From Labedaea rhizosphaerae (GTDB lineage: Bacteria; Actinomycetota; Actinomycetes; Mycobacteriales; Pseudonocardiaceae): 64,000 nt of DNA. The position numbers were made by a program, and so were the translations under genes. The stretch lies in the NCBI RefSeq assembly GCF_004362825.1, contig NZ_SNXZ01000004.1, positions 558,001-622,000 of the forward strand, written 5' to 3'. The stretch's first letter is position 1. Each line of letters starts with the position of its first letter. Positions 26,669 through 35,235 of this stretch are shown here, piece by piece. Under the pieces are notes generated by a model, which saw only the letters and a list, made by a program, of their open reading frames with translations, was not told where the DNA came from and did no database searches.

Positions 26669-28419
26669 CCCGAGAGCTCCACGCCGAACAGGTCGTAGCT
26701 GCGTGCCTCGGCCGCGCGCCGCAGGCTCTCCTCGCACACCCGCTGCTCCACCTCGGCGGGCAGTTGCGGGCCGGGCAAGCCGAGCCGGCGCAGCAGCCGG
26801 TGCAGGGCGAGCACCAGCCAGCACGGGTCGTTGAGGAACTCGTCCGGACCGGCGCCCGCGTTCAGCCAGACGCCCAGGCACGTGGCCGCGGCCAGCACGA
26901 GCGCGTAGCGGTCGGTCAGCGGGAACGCCTTCGGGTCGGCGGCGTAGCCGGAACCGTCGAGCGTCGCGCAGGCCTGCTGCAGTTCGTCCAGCTCGGTGCG
27001 CAGCAGTTCCAGCTGGCGCAAGAGGGTTTGGCCGACGGCGCCGCCGACCACCGCCACGGGCAGCTCGGCGGCCGCGGTCGCCAGGTGCGCGCCGAGGCCG
27101 TCGGAGCCGCCGAAGACCGCGAGCTTCGCCGGGTCGAGGGCGGGCAGCGGGCGCTCCATCCGGAAGAGGTCCGCGGGTGCGGCGTGCGCCAGGTCCAGCT
27201 TCTCGGTGGCGAGCACCGGCAGGTACGGCGCGATGGTGGCCTGGCAGACGGCGCTGCTCACGTGGCCGAAGGTCACCGTGGCCAGGTCGCGCACGTGCTT
27301 GCGGAAGATCGCGTTGTGGCCGCTGCGGGCGTGGAAGGCGTCGCCCATGACCACGGACAGGTGGTACATGGTCTCGCTGACCAGCTTCGGCACCACGTAC
27401 TTGACGACCGCGCCCAGCACGTCGCACTGGTCGGGCATCAACTGCACCGCACGCGTGGCGACCAGCGAGAGGCAGTCGCCGATCAGCAGGTCGGCGAAGG
27501 TCCCGGCCAGCGCCGCCCGGGCCCGCGGCACCTCGAGCACGCCGCGGGTGTAGGCGCCCTTCTCCTGGCCGAACCGGGCCGCGGTGCGCAGCGCCGTGTC
27601 GCCGATGCCGACCACCATGGACGGCACGGAGGAGTGGATCAGGGGGAACGTGCGCAGGCCGACGGCCGTGCCGTCACCCCAGCCGCCGACCAGGGTGTCC
27701 ATGGGCAGCCGGGCGTCGGCGAACTCCAGGCCCGAGATCTTCAGGCCGCGGGCGCCGTTGGTGGTGTGCCGCGGCAGCCTGCGGAGCTTGTCGCCCGCCT
27801 CGTCGGGGTCGAACTGGAAGACCGAGTAGGCGTTGTCGCCGACGGCCGCGAAGGTGATCAGCAGGTCGGCGTCGGCGGCGTTGTTGATCGCGAGCTTGCG
27901 CCCGGAGAAGACGATGCCCTCGCTGTCACGCCGCGCGCGGAACTCGTCGCTGACGAACTCGTTGTCGTGGTCGAAGCGCTGGAAGGCGATCGTGGCCGTG
28001 CCGTTGCGCAGCAGCACGTCGGCCAGGCGCTTGCGCTGGCTTTCGGTGCCGTTGAGCCAGACCACGGTCGCGGCCATGTAGGCGGTGAGCGCGCAGCCGG
28101 TGGCCAGCGCGGCGTCGCGGCGGAAGATGGGCCGCAGCGTCGGGCCGAGCAGGTCCAGACCATCGAGCCGGCCGCCGAGTTCCGCGGGCACGAACTCCTT
28201 GTTCAGGCCCAGTTCGTGGTAGCGCCGCACGCCTTCGGCGGGCAGCTCGCCCGCCTCGTCGGCCGCACCGATCGCGGTGAACCCGATCGGGTTGTCGCGG
28301 TGCCACGGGTCGCCGAACGCGGCGTCCACTTCGGCCACCCGTGCCTTGGCCGCGGCCAGCCGATCGGTGCCCGCGAGGGCCGCCGCCCCGGCGGGGTGGA
28401 GAGTTTCATTGGGTTCCAC
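26665..28419 (-). CDS. acyl-CoA dehydrogenase family flavoprotein
   Basis: A 584-residue protein starting at GTG 28419 behind GGGGAT. It shows the acyl-CoA dehydrogenase plan: an N-terminal helical domain with LNKEFVPAELGG, a middle beta domain with TIAFQRFDHDN and GRKLAINNAADADLLITFAA, and C-terminal helices (QEKGAYTRGVLEVPRARAALAG). It is longer than housekeeping members, with about 180 extra C-terminal residues. It heads the PPTase-SARP operon. It may desaturate a carrier-bound or CoA acyl chain for the PKS; the substrate is unknown. Confidence 0.85.
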   Translation of the reverse strand: MEPNETLHPAGAAALAGTDRLAAAKARVAEVDAAFGDPWHRDNPIGFTAIGAADEAGELPAEGVRRYHELGLNKEFVPAELGGRLDGLDLLGPTLRPIFRRDAALATGCALTAYMAATVVWLNGTESQRKRLADVLLRNGTATIAFQRFDHDNEFVSDEFRARRDSEGIVFSGRKLAINNAADADLLITFAAVGDNAYSVFQFDPDEAGDKLRRLPRHTTNGARGLKISGLEFADARLPMDTLVGGWGDGTAVGLRTFPLIHSSVPSMVVGIGDTALRTAARFGQEKGAYTRGVLEVPRARAALAGTFADLLIGDCLSLVATRAVQLMPDQCDVLGAVVKYVVPKLVSETMYHLSVVMGDAFHARSGHNAIFRKHVRDLATVTFGHVSSAVCQATIAPYLPVLATEKLDLAHAAPADLFRMERPLPALDPAKLAVFGGSDGLGAHLATAAAELPVAVVGGAVGQTLLRQLELLRTELDELQQACATLDGSGYAADPKAFPLTDRYALVLAAATCLGVWLNAGAGPDEFLNDPCWLVLALHRLLRRLGLPGPQLPAEVEQRVCEESLRRAAEARSYDLFGVELSG

Positions 28420-28660
28420 GCCGATCCCCGATCGTTCACGAGGGACACGGGCCCGGTCGCCCGTGTGGGTTACACATCCCGAGGTTGACCACGCTGCGTC
28501 GAGCCGGACTCGACAAGAACTCGGATCAACCCCCCTCAAGGACCAGCCCCCACCCCTACCGGCGGCACGCCCCTGGATCCATGACGGACGGTCACGCCGA
28601 GGTCGCCCCCGCCCGTTGGCATGCGCGGCCGAGACTTTGCGTTGCACAGGCTGATGCTTC

Positions 28661-29842
28661 ATGCTTGCAGAAAGTTGCAGCCTCATGGTCGACTTTGGGG
28701 GAGCCCTGTTCGGGATCAGGCGTCACCGATCCGCCGTTGAAGACGTCGTCGGACACGCGCTGAAGCGGATCTCAGAGGCAGCCGACCACTGCCGAGGCGG
28801 GATGACCCAGCGGGCCACGGACAAAGCAGCACCGCTACTGCGCGAAGTAGCGAAGTGCCTCGCGCTTGGCCTCGTGGACGCCAACGGCGAACTGCTGTCA
28901 TGGGATGGTTCAGCCAACGAGCACTACGACGACATCTGCCACCTCGCGGTGGGGGTCGTCACGTCGGGTTATGTCACCCATGCCACCCACGACCACCTGC
29001 CGTGTCAGACCCGCGGCCGGTGCGCGGTGCGCTCGGTGGTCATCGTGCCGCTGACCGTCGAGGGGCAAGTCGAAGGCGCGCTGATCATGTTGGGCCGAGC
29101 CGACCTCGTACGGCTGCGGTCGACAGCCGACGCCATCGCCCAATTCTTGTGCGATCGCATGACATTCCGTCAACTCGATGCGGTTCGCATGCGGTTGGCC
29201 ACAGCTGAAGCAAAGGCGCTACTCGCGCAGATCTCGCCGCATTTCCTCTACAACGCGTTGAACACCATCCTCGGTCTGATTGCTACCAATCCCGAGCGAG
29301 CTCGGGAGCTGTTGCTCGACCTCGCCGAGTTCACCCGCGAAACCTTTCGCTCGTCTGGAATGTTCACGACCTTGGCAGAAGAGGTCATCAATGTGTGTCG
29401 CTACCTGGCTCTGGAGGTCGCTCGTTACGGCCACGACAGGCTGAAGGTACACGTGAACGTCGCTCCGGAGGTCCTGCAGACCCGGGTGCCGTTCCTGTCG
29501 TTACAGCCCTTGGTCGAGAACGCGGTGCGCCATGGCATCGCGAAGAAGGTCGGCGGCGGTACGTTGACCTTGCTGGCGCAGGATCGGGGAAGCGAGGTAC
29601 TGGTCAGCATCGAGGACGACGGCGTGGGGATGGACGCCGGTCGCCTGCTCGAGGGTATTGCCAAAGGCGGCAGCATCCCCGGGGCACACGTCGGGATCGC
29701 GAATATCAACAACAGGATCTGCATGCTTTACGGGAACCAGTACGCACTCATCTTCGACACAGCTCCCGGGGCGGGTACCAAGGTGACCGCGCGGTTCCCG
29801 AAGTTCGCGCGAGCAGCACACGGTGGAGTGATCGTCTCGTGA
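28661..29842 (+). CDS. LytS-type sensor histidine kinase, cytosolic
   Basis: A 393-residue kinase. The His_kinase motif is LLAQISPHFLYNALNTILGLI, with the acceptor His in SPHFLYN, followed by a GHKL ATPase (LQPLVENAVRHG, VSIEDDGVGMD, GIANINNRI). The N-terminal 160 residues look GAF-like and carry no membrane spans, unlike LytS itself. No LytTR response regulator is nearby; the next gene, an XRE regulator, overlaps it by four bases. The ATG at 28661 lacks a clear ribosome site; ATG 28685 is an alternative. Confidence 0.85.
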   Translation: MLAESCSLMVDFGGALFGIRRHRSAVEDVVGHALKRISEAADHCRGGMTQRATDKAAPLLREVAKCLALGLVDANGELLSWDGSANEHYDDICHLAVGVVTSGYVTHATHDHLPCQTRGRCAVRSVVIVPLTVEGQVEGALIMLGRADLVRLRSTADAIAQFLCDRMTFRQLDAVRMRLATAEAKALLAQISPHFLYNALNTILGLIATNPERARELLLDLAEFTRETFRSSGMFTTLAEEVINVCRYLALEVARYGHDRLKVHVNVAPEVLQTRVPFLSLQPLVENAVRHGIAKKVGGGTLTLLAQDRGSEVLVSIEDDGVGMDAGRLLEGIAKGGSIPGAHVGIANINNRICMLYGNQYALIFDTAPGAGTKVTARFPKFARAAHGGVIVS

Positions 29843-31302
29843 CCGCCGATCGAAAGCCGGCGGACGACAATTCGATCCCGTGGCTGCGTCGTACCGGCGA
29901 GCTGCCCAACATCGAGGATCACCCTGGTTCGGTCGTCCGCGAGTATCGCCTCGCCAGCGGCCGCAGCCAGGGCGCTGTCGCGAGCGCGGTGGGAATCACG
30001 CAGCAGTTCTTGAGCCAGCTGGAGACCGGCACACGCCAGCTGACGATCGAACTGCGCCGCGCCTTCGCACGGACTTTGGGGATCCCTCCCGAGCGGCTCG
30101 GCTTGGCCGGGTCGTTCAACCAGTCGGCAACTCCGCACGCGATGGCACCGGATGTGGCCAGGAGCCAAGGCACTTGGCGTGCGCAGCGCGACTGGCTCAA
30201 CCGACACCGTTTCGAGCTCGGCCTGCTTGCCGTGCGGTACTACCCCGCCAGATATCGGCTCCCGCGGACCTCGCTGATCGCCGCTCCAGGCTGGGTGGCC
30301 GATCAGCCGGTGGAGCTGGACGAAGTGAGGCTGAGCCTGTGCGAGCAACGCCAACACTTCGACATCACCGGCATGGAACCGGAGACGTCGGCCGTCCGTC
30401 CGCTACACCACCAGGGAACGTCGTTCGCCTCCTACACCTCCGCCGTCAAACACCTCGACCGGCCGCGGCTGTTCGAATCACGACCGAGCTACCGCTACCT
30501 CGGCGGATCCATCACGTCAGGTCAACTGGAGTTCGGGCTGGCCGCCTACTTCGACAAACTGGATGTGTCGGAGGCACTCGCCCACGAAATGTCGATCGCA
30601 TGCATGGACGGCCTTCCTGATGACGCAGACGGACTGGGCGGTCAACTACCGTTCCGGGACCTCATCGGCGACCCGTTCGCCCCGGGCCGGCGGGCGATCA
30701 TCCCCGCGATCACCACCTTGACCCTTCGTCTGCGACGATTTCCATCTCCGCCCTCCTTCTTGTTGCATTGGCGAGACCCATCGCGGGTCGCAACCGCCGC
30801 CGGGGTGTACGACGTGATTCCGGCCGGGGAGTTCCAACCATCGAGCGTGGCGCTGTGGGACCGCGCAAACGACTTCTCCCTCTGGCGCAACATGGTCCGC
30901 GAGTACTCCGAGGAACTACTGGGTCAGCCCGAGCACGACGGGACCAGGACCCAACCCGTCGACTACGACCGCTGGCCGCTGTACCAAGCTCTCAGCACGG
31001 CTCGTCACGACGGCCGGTTGTCGGCTTTCGTGCTCGGTATGGGCATGGACGCCCTGACCCTCGCGGCCACGATCTTGACCGTCGTGGTGATCGATGATGA
31101 CGTGTTCGAGAAGAACTTCGCCGCCACGGTGCGATTCAACGACGAAGGCGAAGTGGTGGCAATCGGCGACGGCCGCGCGGCTGATGGTGTGCCGTTCACC
31201 GCGGATGCGGTCGACCGCATCCTGTCGAGCGAGCCGATCGCCGCACCTGGAGCCGCCTGCTTGGCCCTTGCCTGGCAGCATCGCGATGTCCTGATCCCGT
31301 GA
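29839..31302 (+). CDS. XRE-type regulator with large C-terminal Nudix-like domain
   Basis: A 487-residue protein starting at GTG 29839, overlapping the kinase stop (GTGA). Residues about 28-85 are a Cro/C1-type helix-turn-helix (REYRLASGRSQGAVASAVGITQQFLSQLETGTRQ). The remaining 400 residues match the separate protein encoded next door. Near residues 310-370 both share FLLHWRDP, a VIPAGEFQ stretch and NDFSLWRNMVREYSEEL. The REYSEELLG piece resembles the second half of a Nudix box, suggesting nucleotide or cofactor sensing. It probably regulates the following RiPP genes, perhaps through the dyad at 32430-32459. Confidence 0.8.
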   Translation: MTADRKPADDNSIPWLRRTGELPNIEDHPGSVVREYRLASGRSQGAVASAVGITQQFLSQLETGTRQLTIELRRAFARTLGIPPERLGLAGSFNQSATPHAMAPDVARSQGTWRAQRDWLNRHRFELGLLAVRYYPARYRLPRTSLIAAPGWVADQPVELDEVRLSLCEQRQHFDITGMEPETSAVRPLHHQGTSFASYTSAVKHLDRPRLFESRPSYRYLGGSITSGQLEFGLAAYFDKLDVSEALAHEMSIACMDGLPDDADGLGGQLPFRDLIGDPFAPGRRAIIPAITTLTLRLRRFPSPPSFLLHWRDPSRVATAAGVYDVIPAGEFQPSSVALWDRANDFSLWRNMVREYSEELLGQPEHDGTRTQPVDYDRWPLYQALSTARHDGRLSAFVLGMGMDALTLAATILTVVVIDDDVFEKNFAATVRFNDEGEVVAIGDGRAADGVPFTADAVDRILSSEPIAAPGAACLALAWQHRDVLIP

Positions 31303-31318
31303 CCAGCCTGGGAGCGGC

Positions 31319-32422
31319 ATGAACACGAGCACGGCCAAGCTGACGCCGAGCGAACAACAGTGGCTCGACGTCCGGACCTACCTGCGCAACAACCGCGGCA
31401 GTCTCGACCGCGCCGCCGCCGACTCGTACTCCACAGCGGAGACTGTTCACGACACGCCGCTGCTCACCCGACCGCACTGGATCCCGTCCCAGCCGCTGCC
31501 GCTCGATGAGATCGTGCTGAGTCTCGACACCGCCGCCGCACCGTCGGACACCGTCCGCCTGGACTGGCTGCCGACCCGCGCTGATGGCCACCAGTACACC
31601 CGTTACGCCGAGGTCATGGCGCAGGTCGCGGCTCCGGCAGTGTTCGAGAACCGGCCGACCTACCGGCTGCTCGACGCGAACCTCACGCCAGGGCACGCCG
31701 TGCTCGAGTTCGGTCTCGGTTCCTACTTCGACAGCATCAACACCGGGGAGGCTGCGGCGCACGAGTTCGCCCTGGCACACCTCGGCCACCGTGCTCCACA
31801 CGGCATTCGCGAACAGGTCACCGATCCCTGCGACCCGGCCCAACGACCGGTGAACCTCGCGATCAGCACGCTCACCATTCGCAACGAACCGGACACCGGC
31901 GACAAGACCTTCCTGCTCCACTGGCGTGATCCCCGCAAGGTCGGCCACGCCGGCGGCATGTACCAAGCCATTCCGGTCGGAATCTTCCAGCAGTCCGGTC
32001 GACCCCAGTGGAACATCGACAACGACTTCTCCCTCTGGCGCAACATGGTCCGCGAGTTCGCCGAGGAGCTGCACGGCGACGATGAAGACCACGGCAGCGA
32101 ACAAGCGCCCATCGACTACGGCTCTTGGCCGTTCGCCGCCCGTCTCGACCAAGCCCGCGACGACGCCCAGCTACGGGTCTACTGCCTGGGACTCGGTGTC
32201 GACCCGCTGACGTTCGCAACCGACCTGCTCACCGTCGCGATCATCGACGCACCTGTGTTCGATGAACTGTTCGGCAGTGCCGGGGCCACCAACGCCGAGG
32301 GACGGGTTCTCCAACGACGGCCCTTCACCACCGCGTCCGTCGCCGACACGCTCCGCACCGATCCGCTGCAGGCCGCGGGCGCCGCGCTCCTGCGCCTTGC
32401 GATTGACGCGCGCCTGCACTGA
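31319..32422 (+). CDS. paralog of the XRE regulator's C-terminal domain, no HTH
   Basis: A 367-residue protein 16 bases after the XRE gene. It aligns with the C-terminal part of that regulator over most of its length: WIPSQPLPLDEIVLSL, FENRPTYRLLDAN, FLLHWRDPRKV, GMYQAIPVGIFQ, NDFSLWRNMVREFAEEL and LGLGVDPLTFATDLLTV. It has no DNA-binding region. The REFAEELHG segment again resembles a partial Nudix box. A free copy beside a DNA-binding copy suggests hetero-oligomer control or an enzyme and its sensor. No function is known to me. Confidence 0.75.
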   Translation: MNTSTAKLTPSEQQWLDVRTYLRNNRGSLDRAAADSYSTAETVHDTPLLTRPHWIPSQPLPLDEIVLSLDTAAAPSDTVRLDWLPTRADGHQYTRYAEVMAQVAAPAVFENRPTYRLLDANLTPGHAVLEFGLGSYFDSINTGEAAAHEFALAHLGHRAPHGIREQVTDPCDPAQRPVNLAISTLTIRNEPDTGDKTFLLHWRDPRKVGHAGGMYQAIPVGIFQQSGRPQWNIDNDFSLWRNMVREFAEELHGDDEDHGSEQAPIDYGSWPFAARLDQARDDAQLRVYCLGLGVDPLTFATDLLTVAIIDAPVFDELFGSAGATNAEGRVLQRRPFTTASVADTLRTDPLQAAGAALLRLAIDARLH

Positions 32423-32429
32423 TCCCGGT

Positions 32430-32459
32430 ACAGCTCCGTGTTGTACAACTCTGAGCTGT
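32430..32459. promoter_or_regulatory. 30-bp dyad upstream of the graspetide precursor gene
   Basis: ACAGCTC (32430-32436) and GAGCTGT (32453-32459) are perfect inverted arms. Between them lies the 10-bp palindrome GTTGTACAAC (32440-32449), with 3-base spacers on each side. The whole is centred 82 bases before the precursor ATG. Its size and symmetry suit an operator for a dimeric regulator, most plausibly the XRE protein of this locus. Confidence 0.65.
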
Positions 32460-32526
32460 TGGCCTTGAACCGCTCATTCCCGCGATAGTCGATCGTGATC
32501 ACACCAGCGAATCGAAGGAGATCACG

Positions 32527-32673
32527 ATGCAGCAAATCGTGCCGTTCATGGCCGCCCTGGCGATTCCGGCAGACGCAGTTGTCGCGGAGATCGCCTCATG
32601 CCCGGCAGCAGCGGCTTTCAGCCGTACGACCATCGATGTCAAGACAACCGACAACGAAGGCTCCGACGACTAG
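32527..32673 (+). CDS. candidate graspetide precursor peptide
   Basis: A 48-residue peptide starting at ATG 32527 behind a perfect AAGGAGAT. It begins MQQIVPFMAALAIPAD; the PFMAALA helix recalls the PFFARFL-type leader motif bound by microviridin-class ATP-grasp ligases. The tail (residues 34-48) is rich in Thr and Asp/Glu: two TT pairs followed by acidic residues, ending GSDD. That is the pattern needed for side-chain ester or amide rings. Two bases separate it from the ATP-grasp gene. The ring pattern is not predictable here. Confidence 0.82.
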   Translation: MQQIVPFMAALAIPADAVVAEIASCPAAAAFSRTTIDVKTTDNEGSDD

Positions 32674-32675
32674 CC

Positions 32676-33659
32676 ATGCGGATCGTCGTTGTCACGGCCA
32701 CCGGTGACGTTTCCGTGCCGCCGGTGGCCCAACACTTCACGTCGGACACCGAACTGGTCGTTGTGGACCCAGCTCGGACCTTCGACGGTCAGTCGCTGAG
32801 TTTTCGGCTCACCGAGACCGGACCGGCAGTGGTGTCACATTGTGGCACTGAACTGGCTGACGTCCACGGCGTCTGGTACCGGAAACCACTGGTACTGCGG
32901 GCGCCGAGCCTGCCAGTGCCCGCCGACTACCAAGAATACGCCTTGAATGGCTGGGAGGCGCTGACCAGATGCCTCATGTCGCAGTTCCCCGACGCGGTGT
33001 GGGTGTCCGACTACTTCGCCATCCAGCGAAGCCAGTGCAAGGCAAGGCAGTTGGCGTTGGCCAAATCGATCGGGTTCAGCGTCCCGGACACGCTGATGAC
33101 ATCAGATCCACGGCAGGCCCGCGAGTTCGTCCAGAGACTCGGCACCTGCGTCGTCAAACCGCTCGCGGCACGATCGCCCAAAGGCAGTGTTCTGTACACC
33201 ACCCGCATCACTGCAGGCCGGCCCCTCAACTTCGACGGGCTCATCGCCGACCCGGTGATCTTCCAGGCTTGCCTCGAACCAGCCCGCGAACTCCGAGTCA
33301 CAGTGGTCGGTGACGAAGTGTTCGCGGCAGAGGTCGGCGGGGGCGAAGAAGCATTTCCCGGCGTGGACGTACGCGACTGGCGCGCCAACGCCGGGCAGGG
33401 AACGTTCTGGGCCCGGGAAACCTCGATGCCCGACCAACTGCAGGCCCACTGCGTCAAATTCCTCCAGGCATCCGGCTTGAACTTCGGAGCCTTCGATTTC
33501 ATCGAAGATCACAATGGAAAATATTGGTTCCTCGAATGCAACCCGAACGGTCAGTGGCTGTTCATCGAGGACACGACCGGAATGCCAATCAGCGCCGCAA
33601 TAGCAGGAATGCTGACGCGAAGAACCCTCGCGAATCACACGACTTCGGAGCAGCCATGA
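32676..33659 (+). CDS. ATP-grasp ligase of a graspetide (MvdD/RimK-like)
   Basis: A 327-residue ATP-grasp enzyme. An N-terminal pre-grasp domain (1-100) has VWYRKPLVLRAP as in peptide maturases. The ATP-binding core has GTCVVKPLAARSPKG and FGAFDFIEDHNGKYWFLECNPNGQW, whose Glu and Asn bind magnesium. Such enzymes phosphorylate Asp/Glu side chains and join them to Thr/Ser/Lys of the precursor. The single ligase suggests one type of macrocycle chemistry. It overlaps the downstream gene by four bases (ATGA). Confidence 0.9.
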   Translation: MRIVVVTATGDVSVPPVAQHFTSDTELVVVDPARTFDGQSLSFRLTETGPAVVSHCGTELADVHGVWYRKPLVLRAPSLPVPADYQEYALNGWEALTRCLMSQFPDAVWVSDYFAIQRSQCKARQLALAKSIGFSVPDTLMTSDPRQAREFVQRLGTCVVKPLAARSPKGSVLYTTRITAGRPLNFDGLIADPVIFQACLEPARELRVTVVGDEVFAAEVGGGEEAFPGVDVRDWRANAGQGTFWARETSMPDQLQAHCVKFLQASGLNFGAFDFIEDHNGKYWFLECNPNGQWLFIEDTTGMPISAAIAGMLTRRTLANHTTSEQP

Positions 33660-33940
33660 CCGAGAAAGCACCCAAGCCATTGCCTGACCTGGCCCGCATC
33701 CTGTGGGCCGCTCGCATCGATGCCTGCGCCAACAGGTGGCACCTGAACAACCGGACCATTCCAGACCTGAAGACCCTCGCCGCGACGTCGAAGGACCGCC
33801 GCCTGCATGAAGCCGTCAAGCACGTCGAGGCCGCCATCGGACTCACCGATGCCCTGCTGGACGAACTCCGCACGGCCCTCGACTACATGCAGACGCAGCC
33901 TGTCGAGGCGCCCCAGGACCAACAACGCGAGACCGCTTGA
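33656..33940 (+). CDS. small unknown protein of the graspetide locus
   Basis: A 94-residue protein whose ATG (33656) overlaps the ATP-grasp stop. It is predicted to be mostly helical (LARILWAARIDACANRWHLNN, LHEAVKHVEAAIGLTDALLDELRTALDYM) with no signal peptide or membrane segment. I do not recognise the family. Tight coupling to the ligase suggests a maturation partner or immunity role, which is inference. Confidence 0.6.
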   Translation: MTEKAPKPLPDLARILWAARIDACANRWHLNNRTIPDLKTLAATSKDRRLHEAVKHVEAAIGLTDALLDELRTALDYMQTQPVEAPQDQQRETA

Positions 33941-34047
33941 GCGTTCCCTGCAGCCACACATCATCGCGCCACGCCCGGAACCTCTCGAACTCTCAGGGAC
34001 CTCTCAGCGAGACGGCGAGCGGTCCGCCGTTCGTGGCAGTCTTGGGC

Positions 34048-35124
34048 ATGAGCAGATTGCGGAAGGTCGCCGAGTCGGTGCGCGCGTTGCGGGACATCCC
34101 GGCGGCCATCGGCGGCAAGGCGACCGGAGCGCGGGCCGAGCGGGTGCGTGGCTCGCGGCAGTTCGCCGACGGCCGGTTCCACAACCGCGCGCACACCTCG
34201 ACGATGGCCGGCGACCTGCGTGGCGTCCTGCGCGACTACCTGTTCGGCAAGCAGGTCCGCAAGCCAGTGGGCGCAGTGCCGCTGGTGGGACCAGCCGAGA
34301 TCACCGACACCGGGTTGCACGTCACCTGGTACGGCCACGCCTCCACGCTGGTCGAACTCGGCGGGGCGCGGGTGCTCTTCGACCCCGTGTGGAGCGACCG
34401 GGTCTCACCCGCGCAGTTTGCCGGCCCGAAGCGGCTGCACCAGCCGCCGCACCGGATCGAAGACCTGCCGCGGGTCGACGCCGTCGTGATCTCCCACGAC
34501 CACTACGACCACCTCGACATGGCCACCATCCGCGACCTCGTGCGCACGCAGGACGCGCCGTTCCTGGTGCCGCTCGGCGTCGGCGCGCACCTCGACCGCT
34601 GGCGGGTGCCCGCGGACCGGATCATCGAGCTGGACTGGGACGAGCAGGTCGAGCTCGGCGAGCTGACCATCACCGCCACCCCGGCGCAGCACTTCTCCGG
34701 CCGCCTCTTCGCCCGCGACCGCACGCTCTGGACGTCCTGGCTGGCCAAGGCGGGCGGCCGGTCCGTGATCTACACCGGCGACTCCGGCTACTTCGACGGC
34801 TACCAGGCGATCGGCGAGCGGCATGGACCCGTCGACGTCACGCTCGTGCAGGTCGGCGCCTACGGCGAGGGCTGGCCGGACATCCACATGACCCCCGAGC
34901 AGGGCGTCGCCACCCACGTGGACGTGCGCGGCGGGCTGATGATCCCGGTGCACTGGGCGACGTTCGTGCTCTCGACGCACGCGTGGGCCGAGCCGGCCGA
35001 CCGGGTCTGGCGGGAGGCGAAAGCCCGGGACGTGGCGATCGCGATCCCTCGACCGGGTGAACGCGTGGACGTCGACGCCCCCGGATCCATCGACCCTTGG
35101 TGGCAAACGCTCGGCCAGGCGTGA
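34048..35124 (+). CDS. MBL-fold metallo-hydrolase (UlaG/NAPE-PLD-like)
   Basis: A 358-residue enzyme starting at ATG 34048. The metal motif reads SHDHYDHLD (HxHxDH). Other family blocks are WYGHASTLVEL near residue 93, ATPAQHFSGR, VIYTGDSGYFDGY and MIPVHWATFVLSTHAW. This order matches the NAPE-PLD-like branch that cleaves phosphodiester or lactone substrates, though the substrate is unknown. The upstream 107 bases separate it from the graspetide locus, so it is likely independent. Confidence 0.88.
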   Translation: MSRLRKVAESVRALRDIPAAIGGKATGARAERVRGSRQFADGRFHNRAHTSTMAGDLRGVLRDYLFGKQVRKPVGAVPLVGPAEITDTGLHVTWYGHASTLVELGGARVLFDPVWSDRVSPAQFAGPKRLHQPPHRIEDLPRVDAVVISHDHYDHLDMATIRDLVRTQDAPFLVPLGVGAHLDRWRVPADRIIELDWDEQVELGELTITATPAQHFSGRLFARDRTLWTSWLAKAGGRSVIYTGDSGYFDGYQAIGERHGPVDVTLVQVGAYGEGWPDIHMTPEQGVATHVDVRGGLMIPVHWATFVLSTHAWAEPADRVWREAKARDVAIAIPRPGERVDVDAPGSIDPWWQTLGQA

Positions 35125-35235
35125 CGTTCGGGTGACTGCCATTTTCCGCAGGACCGCGCGCCGCTAGCGTGATCTTCTGGCCGGGCTGCCCACAACCGTT
35201 GCGGGACAACGCATCCGGCCGCCTGGGAGGTTCAC

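Noticed and set aside
29395..31302. A 635-residue version of the XRE regulator starting inside the kinase gene
   Set aside because: The first 148 residues are an out-of-frame shadow of the kinase. GTG 29839 overlaps the kinase stop in the common GTGA form and begins just before the HTH.
33937..35124. Upstream start for the metallo-hydrolase
   Set aside because: The additional 37 residues have no family match and overlap the end of the graspetide-locus gene; ATG 34048 fits the family N-terminus.
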